Position numbers and translations under genes: made by a program. The notes beneath the pieces were generated by a model. That model had not been told where the DNA came from. It worked only from the letters and a program-made list of their open reading frames with translations, and ran no database searches. From a virus, in the IMG/VR virus record IMGVR_UViG_3300035661_000118, positions 1 to 44,656 of that record: 44,656 bases of DNA. The stretch is one strand, 5' to 3'. Positions 38,113 to 44,656 of this stretch are shown in pieces (position 1 is the first letter of the stretch; each line of letters opens with the position of its first letter).

Positions 38113-38927
38113 TACACCACCTCCAGAAGTTGAATTGGCCATTGGTGAGCACCATAATATGGATATGTCAGTGGGCTCAAGCTCTCAGCAGTGGCCAAAA
38201 AAGACTCTAGCAACATAGCCTTTGGCAATGCTGCAGCATCAGAGATGAATAGCATTTCATCTGTGGTTGTCAAAGTTTTGCTCAATATCAAAGCCTGGTA
38301 CTTGTCTTCATCAGTCAAGGCATCAAATGTAGCATGCATTGATCTGCGTGGGATTCTCTTCTCACTCCATTTTACCCCACCAAGACTCTCTTCTATCAAA
38401 TCCCTTGGCACATAACCAAGGCTAGAACCATAGTTCAAGCCAACTGATGGCTCAAAGTTAGCATCACCAAGCCACAATCTGCCAAGCTGGACATACCCAT
38501 TTGGGTTGGAGGTGTCTGTGATCTCAATTTTCCAATATTGGGCTGTCTTGCTGGATGAGAAGAGGCCAATCCATGAATTTGGGTACTTGGATGCATCATC
38601 TGTGGTGAAGTTGCTCTGTGGCCACACATTCACAGCTCCTGTGTCAGCTCCTGTGACCATGCTGGAATAGCTTGAATCAGAATAACCTCTGATGCGCACA
38701 GTCCCAGCAAAGCTAATGTTGTGATTGAGCAAGGCAAAACACCGGATGGCCTTGGCAGAGCCAAGATTGACTTGAATAAGTGTGGATGATGCCAAAGCAT
38801 TTGTGCTCCTGGCCACTTTTGATAACAGCTGCTGGGTAAGATTGCTGAGGGGCAGAGAAGATTGCCAGGAGCCACCAGAAAGTGTCCCAGACAAAGTCAG
38901 ATCAGGATATGAGAATATAGCAGCCAT
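38112..38927 (-). CDS. Tail-associated protein with galactose-binding-like domain
   Basis: A 271-residue protein from ATG 38927; the frame is open 19 codons upstream, but that part overlaps the tail-tip gene and lacks a ribosome site, whereas GGGGG lies before 38927. The N-terminal 160 residues look like a beta-sandwich of the discoidin/galactose-binding type (TLIQVNLGSAKAIRCFALLNHNISFAGTVRIRGY, then YWKIEITDTSNPNGYVQLGRLWLGD). It may bind host glycans or form part of the tail tip. The gene lies between the tail-tip protein and the fibre. Confidence 0.75.
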   Translation of the reverse strand: MAAIFSYPDLTLSGTLSGGSWQSSLPLSNLTQQLLSKVARSTNALASSTLIQVNLGSAKAIRCFALLNHNISFAGTVRIRGYSDSSYSSMVTGADTGAVNVWPQSNFTTDDASKYPNSWIGLFSSSKTAQYWKIEITDTSNPNGYVQLGRLWLGDANFEPSVGLNYGSSLGYVPRDLIEESLGGVKWSEKRIPRRSMHATFDALTDEDKYQALILSKTLTTTDEMLFISDAAALPKAMLLESFLATAESLSPLTYPYYGAHQWPIQLLEVV

Positions 38928-38928
38928 G

Positions 38929-41457
38929 TTACCCCCAAAGTTCCAGGTTGATGATGCGGGTTGAGTGATCTGATTCCACACCAATAATTTTCATCGGGCG
39001 GCCTGAATCATAGCCATAGCGTGGATATTTGACAGTTACTGTGCGGCCTAGGCTGGTGAGCTGGTTTGCATAATTGTTAGCATCATCACCATTATCATTT
39101 TCTAACAGCTTTAAGGTGCTGTATTCACTGCTATTTTCAGTAAATACAAATATGGAATTATTATATAAAATAGCTAATTTTGCTGTGGTATTAGCCAGCA
39201 ATGCATCAGGCAGCATCACAGATTTGGTTTTCCACCCTTCATTTACATTATCTAAATTAAAATATCTCATTGATAATTGTTCATCTGGAGTTCCATTAGA
39301 CCCACCAATTAGATAAGCAATATTATTTCTTAAAACAAAACCTGACAGTATAGCATAAGAGTTTACTGGTGGCAGCACCTCCCAGCTTGAGGTTAATGCA
39401 TTGGTTGGTATACGAAGTGTTGGAGCCTTATATTCAGCTGTACCATTTGTTCCACCAACAACATATATATAACCACCATATACAAAACTAGAGTGACCAT
39501 ATCTAGGTTCTGGTAAATCACTTATTGCAGATTCATTTTCAATAAAACCATTAATATCTATTCTCACTGTCTTCGTAGATGTAGGAAGGCCACCAATTAC
39601 ATATATAAAATTGTCTATAGCAACACAGGAGGCCCAGTATAAATTTATGCCTAAATAATTATTAACCAACATGCCCCCATATTGGTAGCCTGCAGATGCA
39701 TTGTTCATATCAAGATGCCACATCATTGTACTTGAAATATAGCTGGGAGGTCCAGCAGTATACCCATAAATAACATAATGAATGTTACCAATCAAACAGT
39801 GACAAGCTGGTGAACCATTGATGGCAAAACCTGACACATACTCTGGTGGAGAATTTGGTTTTCCTAAATCAATTCTATACAAACCAGAGTCTTTATAATT
39901 CCAGCTATACAGAGTTTTTACAAAATAAGCGTAATGATCATAAACAAATATGAACTGAGTTCCAGCCACTTCAGTAACATATTCAGTGTCCCATATACCA
40001 TCAGGTGGGAATTTTATAGCATGCATAGGCACCTTTACATTCAGCCGATCACGCCGTACCTTACGCAGTGACAGCAATCGTGCAGCCTCTGTATTGGCAT
40101 CATTCAGTGTGTCAATTGTTGTTTGCACATTTATTTCTGGGGACAACAGATGCTTGATTTGCACACTGGTATCTGTTGCACTGGTCCTGATGTATTCCAT
40201 GCCAAGAAGATTGCGCCGGTCTGTGCTAAGCTGCTGTCCATCATCCTTTTCAAATAGCAACTGGTTTTGAGAAATTGACCCAGCAAGTCCAGATGTTTGG
40301 ACTGTCCAGTTTTTGCTAAAATCAATATTGATTTTGTAGGATGGAACACCCTTGCTGCTATCTGCTGTGGCAGTACGATCAAGGCTTAGTATTTCATCCT
40401 CAGTCAGTGTCATAAGCGACTGATTTGCATCTGGCTGTGTTAGCTGATTGCTCCAGAACAGTCCAGAGTTATCAAATCCCCACCATGCCCCAACTGATGC
40501 ACAAAGGCTGTCAAGTATGGCAGTAACATCAACTGAATTAGGACCAGTGTAATACCCAACTACATACGGGGCTTGTTTATCCAGATTGATTATGGATTGT
40601 TCGACAATCTGATCAGCTCCCAGCTTTTCAAGCACAATTTGCTTGATGATCTGCCCAGCAGTACAGTTTGCAGCTGTGGCACCTTGCACAGCATCTACTG
40701 TGATGGTGCCAGCTGGACTACTCCCCAACCTAAAACACCCACCAGCCAGCCACACTCGATATTCTCCAGCATTTGGTGCATTGGCTTCCATATCTGCCTG
40801 ATCAGTGTAGGCTGTTGCCCCTGCTGTTAGCATTACCCCATTGTCATAAACAGCTGTAATAGAGGCTAGGGCATTGTCAGCCACCTGATAAATAAGCTTT
40901 GAGGTGTTAACCATTACTGGTGATACATTGTTGCATTTCCCAAACAAGCGTGGTTTGGGCTTGTCTCTGAGTTCTGATGTGCCTTCAATGCCTGCTGGAA
41001 GTAAGTTGGCCCCTGTGTAAAATGTGGATTGAAATGGCACTTGCAATTCAACAGTGCGATCTTTGAGCCTGAGAGTAACGCGGTTCCATGACACTTCGCA
41101 CTGCTCAACAGTTCCAGTTATCACAGTTACAAACTCAGATAATGCATTGCCAGCATAACCCTGCTTGACTACACAACGCCGCCCATCAAATCCATAATCA
41201 ACAAATGAGTCAAGTCCACCATCAGTATTGATAAGGACAATCTCACCATAACCACCAGTACTGCTGCCACTAGTGGCTCCAGGGCTAAACATATCCTGGC
41301 GGTATAGCCCTGGATGCTCTACACGCGGCTCATAGTGCATATTTGCTGGTGTATCTGTTGGTGTGGTGGTATATCCCACCCCTGTGCAGAATCTGAAAGT
41401 CTCTTCTGTGCTCCCAGTGTAGGCTGTGGCCTCTACTAAATAGATTATTTCATTCAT
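38929..41457 (-). CDS. Tail-tip protein with an inserted kelch-type propeller
   Basis: An 842-residue protein. ATG 41457 overlaps the tape measure stop. Residues 1-480 look like a distal tail/baseplate hub protein (RVEHPGLYRQDMFSPG, GEIVLINTDGGLDSFVDYGFDGRRC, APYVVGYYTGPNSVDVTAILDSL). The C-terminal 50 residues continue the same fold (LGRTVTVKYPRYGYDSGRPMKIIGV). Between them, residues about 480-790 hold kelch-like repeats: GNIHYVIYGY, NFIYVIGGLPT, EPRYGHSSFVYGGYIYVVGGTNG and NNIAYLIGGSNG. Kelch propellers often bind proteins or glycans, so this insert may be the receptor-binding head. DNA of the insert is more AT-rich than its flanks, suggesting acquisition. Confidence 0.8.
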   Translation of the reverse strand: MNEIIYLVEATAYTGSTEETFRFCTGVGYTTTPTDTPANMHYEPRVEHPGLYRQDMFSPGATSGSSTGGYGEIVLINTDGGLDSFVDYGFDGRRCVVKQGYAGNALSEFVTVITGTVEQCEVSWNRVTLRLKDRTVELQVPFQSTFYTGANLLPAGIEGTSELRDKPKPRLFGKCNNVSPVMVNTSKLIYQVADNALASITAVYDNGVMLTAGATAYTDQADMEANAPNAGEYRVWLAGGCFRLGSSPAGTITVDAVQGATAANCTAGQIIKQIVLEKLGADQIVEQSIINLDKQAPYVVGYYTGPNSVDVTAILDSLCASVGAWWGFDNSGLFWSNQLTQPDANQSLMTLTEDEILSLDRTATADSSKGVPSYKINIDFSKNWTVQTSGLAGSISQNQLLFEKDDGQQLSTDRRNLLGMEYIRTSATDTSVQIKHLLSPEINVQTTIDTLNDANTEAARLLSLRKVRRDRLNVKVPMHAIKFPPDGIWDTEYVTEVAGTQFIFVYDHYAYFVKTLYSWNYKDSGLYRIDLGKPNSPPEYVSGFAINGSPACHCLIGNIHYVIYGYTAGPPSYISSTMMWHLDMNNASAGYQYGGMLVNNYLGINLYWASCVAIDNFIYVIGGLPTSTKTVRIDINGFIENESAISDLPEPRYGHSSFVYGGYIYVVGGTNGTAEYKAPTLRIPTNALTSSWEVLPPVNSYAILSGFVLRNNIAYLIGGSNGTPDEQLSMRYFNLDNVNEGWKTKSVMLPDALLANTTAKLAILYNNSIFVFTENSSEYSTLKLLENDNGDDANNYANQLTSLGRTVTVKYPRYGYDSGRPMKIIGVESDHSTRIINLELWG

Positions 41458-44400
41458 TGATTAGCCGCCAATCTTGCTTTATTTTCGATACCATTCAGAC
41501 TGCGTGCCTGCCGTCCGGTGTTATCAACTAATTGACTGAATCCTGCCTGAAGCAACCTGACTGCTGCCCTTAATTCAGCATTGGCTTTTTTCAGCTCTTC
41601 CACTGTTTCGCTTTCTCGGTTATCAGCAGCACCATACAAGGTGACTGGGATAGTCCGGCCATCTGGCAATGGCACTGCTGCTTCTGGCCCTGCTTCACCA
41701 AATATGCTGTGGCCTGTTGGATCATCTGCTATTCCACCTTTGGCATAATAGCTATAAGTTGATGTCACATGGTCAATCTGAGTGGTTGAATTTGGTTTGT
41801 AAGCATATGTATCTACAACTCCAGAAACCCTACCAGCTGATTGACTTGCCATCAATGACCCATTCAAAACATCTCTTGTTCTTGATGTGTATGAAGCAGT
41901 GTTTGTTGCCTGTGTGTTAACTGATGATAACCACCATGCCAATGTGCCACCTGAACTTGTATTGACATTAATACCACCTGCATGTGTAGCAGTATTGGCA
42001 GTGTTGGTGTTGATGTAATTTGTATATGAGGCAGTATTGGCAGTGTTGGTATTGATGTAACCTGTGTTTTCATTAATACCACCTGTGTGTGTAGCGGTAT
42101 TGGCAGTGTTGGTATTGATGTAACCTGTGTTTTCATTAATACCACCTGTATATGAGGCAGTATTGGCAGTGTTGGTGTTGATGTAACCTGTGTTTTCATT
42201 GATGCCACTTGTATATGAGGCAGTATTGGCAGTGTTGGTGTTGATGCCACCTGCCTGTGTAGCAGTATTGGCAGTGTTGGTGTTGATGTAACCTGCATGT
42301 GTAGCAGTAGTACCTGTGTTTTCATTGATGCCACCTGCATGTGTAGCGGTATTGGCAGTGTTAGTGTTGATGTAACCTGCATGCAGGGCGGTATTGGCAG
42401 TGTTAGTGTTGATAGCTGATGCTGTGTCATTGCCAATGGTCAATGTTGCATTTGCAGTGCCAATGGCAGAATTTATTTGGTTGTTAACTGTATACAAAGA
42501 TGATAACAAACCTGCAGTGGCACCACCAGACCCAAGAGCTGCATTGATGTTAGTAAGCAGATTAGTCTGCTGCTGAAGCAATGAAACAATCACCTCAGCA
42601 CTGGATGCTTGCGAGTCTGCAGCATTTGCAGACTCAGCCAGAATAGACTGAACTGTGTTAAAATCAGACACAAACCCAGTCCCTGATGCATTATATGTCT
42701 TGGAAAGTTCCAAGAATGTGCGAGCCAGCTCAGGCAGCTGGTCATACAATTTAACATCCCCAGTGGTCTGGGCAGCTGCAGCAGTGTTCAAAAACTCAGT
42801 ACGGGCAAGGGCCAGCTGCTCCTCTGGGGGCAGAATGCTGGTGGAACTGCCAGCAAGATTAGTTCTGGCAGACCGCAAGTTGCTGGCGACATCTCTGAGT
42901 GACTTTGCCATATCTTGACCAGAGCGGGCAAGGTCTATGGCAGCAGTGGAAATGTCGGATGCTGCCTTGGCAATCTTCTCTGACATTGCTTTTGCTGCCT
43001 CAGCAGCAGACTTCTCTGCCTGCTCCTTCTCATACTGCTGGGTATATACTTTGGCTTGATTCTGGATGTAGTCAAACCAAGTAGCACCCCAGGATTCAAG
43101 AGCATTCAGCCTCTCAAAACCTGACTGAATATCCTTGTAGTATTGGTACTGCTCATCTTTTGTGCGGGTGATGTTGATGTTGGCATTGTATTCATCAATC
43201 AGGTCATTGTTGCTCTTCTTGTTTGATTCTGCTGTGATCTCTTGCTGAACTCCAAGCACTTCCCTCAGTTTAGCAAGGTTGGCAGCACTGGCATCCTTCT
43301 GTGCCCAGAGATTTTCAAGCTGCTGCAGAGTTTGACTTGTTATGTTAGACACCACTTCTTGGCCACTCTGGTTAGCTTTGGTTATCTGTTGGGTCAACTC
43401 TAACCTCTTGGCATCATAAGCCACTTGAGTGGCCAATGAAGTGACCAACTTTGCATCCTCACCAGCTGCTTGAGCCATCTTAATCAAATCATTGTATGCA
43501 GCCACCTTCTTCTGGGCATCTGCCACTTCATTGCGCAGCTCAACCTCTTCCTGCACCAGACCATTAACCACCCTCTGGGCCTCAAGCTGTTCTTGCAATT
43601 GGGCCTTAAGCTTTGGGTTGATCTCTGTGGCTATCTGATTGGCCAACTCAGCCTCTTGATTAGCAGCCTCAAGCTTGCCTGTCATCAACTGAATGGCAAC
43701 ATCATCATAGCCAAGGGCTGATAGCTTGCTGCGCTCTATTCTGATCATTGTGGCCTGGTGATCTGTGTCCATCTGCAACAACTTGCGCTTGGCTGCAAGA
43801 AGTTGTTGCTGTTCCAGCAACTCTTGTGCTCTGAGAGCAGCAGCAGCTTCTTCTGACCCTGTGGCTGCACTTTTCAAGGTCTTGTATTCTTTTGTGAGCT
43901 GATTGAGTCTGATGGCTTCTGTGGCTGCCTTTTCATACTCACCAGTTGATTCAAGCTGGGAAACAACTATCTTGGCCCACTCATTTCTGTTCTTTTCAAC
44001 AATCAGGGTGAGATTGTCAGCAGCAGCAGCAGCTGCTGCAATCTTGCCATTTGCCATCTGCTGGGTCTCAAGTTGCTTGCGCTTGCTTTCCTCCAAGGCT
44101 TTGTTGGCATCACGCTCTGCATACATTGCCTTGGCTGCATCTTGAAAGCGAGTTGGTTTTGACCACTCATCAGCCACAGCTTCTGTGGCTGCTTTGCCAG
44201 CTGCAACCATATCAGTTAAACTATTTTTAGCTCCTTTGAAATCCCCAATCACAGCATGTGAAAAAGCCTCAGCAGCATAGTAAAGCTGGGTGAAGCCTGA
44301 AACACCAACAAATGCTATGGTCTTGAGCAAAGACCAAACAATGCTGAGGCCATCTGCTATGACAGCCAACATCATCACAAGCTCTTTACCAGCCTCTGCC

Positions 44401-44656
44401 AACTTATCCTGCTGGGAAAGTTTTTCTGCTTCAGCATTGGCTTCTTTCAATCCAACAGTCAAGGCATTGACACCAACTATCAGAACATCATTGAACACAC
44501 CACCAAGAGTCACCTTGAGGTTGTCAGCATAACGCTTCATGGATGTTAGCTGCTTGCCTGCTGTGCCCATAGCAGCCTCATATGCCCCAGCAATATCCTT
44601 GCCACGCTCAAGCACAGCATTCATCCTGGCTTGTGACCTCTCAGTCTCAGTCAGTG
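41454..44656 (-). CDS. Tail tape measure protein, C-terminal part (runs off the right edge)
   Basis: This is the remainder of the tape measure gene, in frame to the window edge. It overlaps the left-edge copy at 43668-44656 and ends at TGA 41454-41456. It contains long helical stretches rich in Gln/Ala/Glu, then a Thr/Asn-rich tandem repeat region (about 41960-42415), and a C-terminal domain with GHSIFGEAGPEAAVPLPDGRTIPV, the Gly/Pro-rich segment typical of the end of siphovirus tape measures. The coiled tail (ELRAAVRLLQAGFSQL) follows. Joined across the overlap with the left part it makes 1261 residues. Confidence 0.9.
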   Translation of the reverse strand, partial: LTETERSQARMNAVLERGKDIAGAYEAAMGTAGKQLTSMKRYADNLKVTLGGVFNDVLIVGVNALTVGLKEANAEAEKLSQQDKLAEAGKELVMMLAVIADGLSIVWSLLKTIAFVGVSGFTQLYYAAEAFSHAVIGDFKGAKNSLTDMVAAGKAATEAVADEWSKPTRFQDAAKAMYAERDANKALEESKRKQLETQQMANGKIAAAAAAADNLTLIVEKNRNEWAKIVVSQLESTGEYEKAATEAIRLNQLTKEYKTLKSAATGSEEAAAALRAQELLEQQQLLAAKRKLLQMDTDHQATMIRIERSKLSALGYDDVAIQLMTGKLEAANQEAELANQIATEINPKLKAQLQEQLEAQRVVNGLVQEEVELRNEVADAQKKVAAYNDLIKMAQAAGEDAKLVTSLATQVAYDAKRLELTQQITKANQSGQEVVSNITSQTLQQLENLWAQKDASAANLAKLREVLGVQQEITAESNKKSNNDLIDEYNANINITRTKDEQYQYYKDIQSGFERLNALESWGATWFDYIQNQAKVYTQQYEKEQAEKSAAEAAKAMSEKIAKAASDISTAAIDLARSGQDMAKSLRDVASNLRSARTNLAGSSTSILPPEEQLALARTEFLNTAAAAQTTGDVKLYDQLPELARTFLELSKTYNASGTGFVSDFNTVQSILAESANAADSQASSAEVIVSLLQQQTNLLTNINAALGSGGATAGLLSSLYTVNNQINSAIGTANATLTIGNDTASAINTNTANTALHAGYINTNTANTATHAGGINENTGTTATHAGYINTNTANTATQAGGINTNTANTASYTSGINENTGYINTNTANTASYTGGINENTGYINTNTANTATHTGGINENTGYINTNTANTASYTNYINTNTANTATHAGGINVNTSSGGTLAWWLSSVNTQATNTASYTSRTRDVLNGSLMASQSAGRVSGVVDTYAYKPNSTTQIDHVTSTYSYYAKGGIADDPTGHSIFGEAGPEAAVPLPDGRTIPVTLYGAADNRESETVEELKKANAELRAAVRLLQAGFSQLVDNTGRQARSLNGIENKARLAANQ
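41960..42415. repeat. Tandem INTNTANTA / INENTG repeats in the tape measure gene
   Basis: The encoded protein has eight copies of INTNTANTA and four of INENTG, spaced by 11 or 18 residues, with variable linkers such as THAGG, SYTGG and ATHAGY. The DNA shows the same recurrent words (for example GCAGTATTGGCAGTGTTGG on the plus strand). Such repeats can change copy number by slippage. Confidence 0.9.
43668..44656. repeat. Terminal imperfect direct repeat, right copy
   Basis: Matches 1-989 without indels at an offset of 43,667; about 94 percent identical by hand count. The two copies encode different alleles of tape measure residues 196-524, with substitutions concentrated at about residues 278-345. 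Confidence 0.9.

Noticed and set aside
41960-42415. CRISPR array
   Set aside because: The repeats are in frame, encode a regular peptide, lack unique spacers and are inside a structural gene.
41864-42436. A 190-residue open frame on the minus strand in the repeat region
   Set aside because: It is the tandem repeat of the tape measure gene read in another frame; the tape measure frame is open throughout, and this one has no ribosome site.

Overview
The window is, to all appearances, an essentially complete genome of a tailed double-stranded DNA phage with siphovirus-type morphogenesis genes: long tape measure protein, tail tube protein, tail assembly chaperone with a frameshift, no contractile sheath. 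The first 989 bases are repeated, without indels but with about 55 mismatches (hand count), at positions 43668-44656. The tape measure gene enters at one edge and leaves at the other, so the sequence most simply closes into a circle of about 43,667 bp whose overlapping ends come from two alleles. An inner/outer-membrane spanin pair and an Rmf-like small protein point to a Gram-negative host. I found no integrase, excisionase or clear CI-type repressor, so a lytic or environmental phage is the simplest reading. There are no tRNA or rRNA genes that I can support.

All genes but one lie on the minus strand. Read in transcription order, the late block runs down from 13683: terminase small and large subunits, portal, MuF-type head protein carrying an internal GNAT acetyltransferase, scaffold, major capsid, a small head protein and a head-completion protein. 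A lysis cassette then interrupts the structural genes (three small membrane proteins, a CHAP/NlpC-like endolysin, nested spanins). After it come head closure, tail completion, tail terminator, tail tube, tail chaperones (G and a -1 frameshifted GT) and the tape measure protein. Across the circle junction the tape measure ends at 41454, followed by a tail-tip protein with an inserted kelch-type propeller, a galactose-binding-like protein, a duplicated tail fibre and a tiny membrane protein.

The early block runs down from about 35482 to 14498. It holds an SNF2-like helicase, a probable single-strand DNA-binding protein, an archaeo-eukaryotic-type primase, a UvrD-like helicase, a run of small genes with DUF932 and DUF2786, and a tightly overlapping nucleotide-metabolism cluster (flavoprotein, ThyX, HAD phosphatase, DUF1599/Nmad1, SDR, VOC-like). 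Next come a DEDDh exonuclease, a DnaE-type polymerase with a degenerate PHP site, a membrane-anchored lytic transglycosylase, a MazG-like protein and a VRR-NUC-like nuclease. Several very small genes sit in overlaps between larger ones: a 39-residue zinc ribbon, a 53-residue Rmf/CrpP-like protein, and small membrane proteins.

The two large intergenic regions, upstream of the late block (13684-14208) and upstream of the early block (35483-35940), share a diverged module of CG-rich words including an identical 18-mer. This stands out against coding DNA in which CpG is visibly rare. The only plus-strand gene (14209-14544), a probable helix-turn-helix protein, starts next to the first copy and is a candidate regulator.
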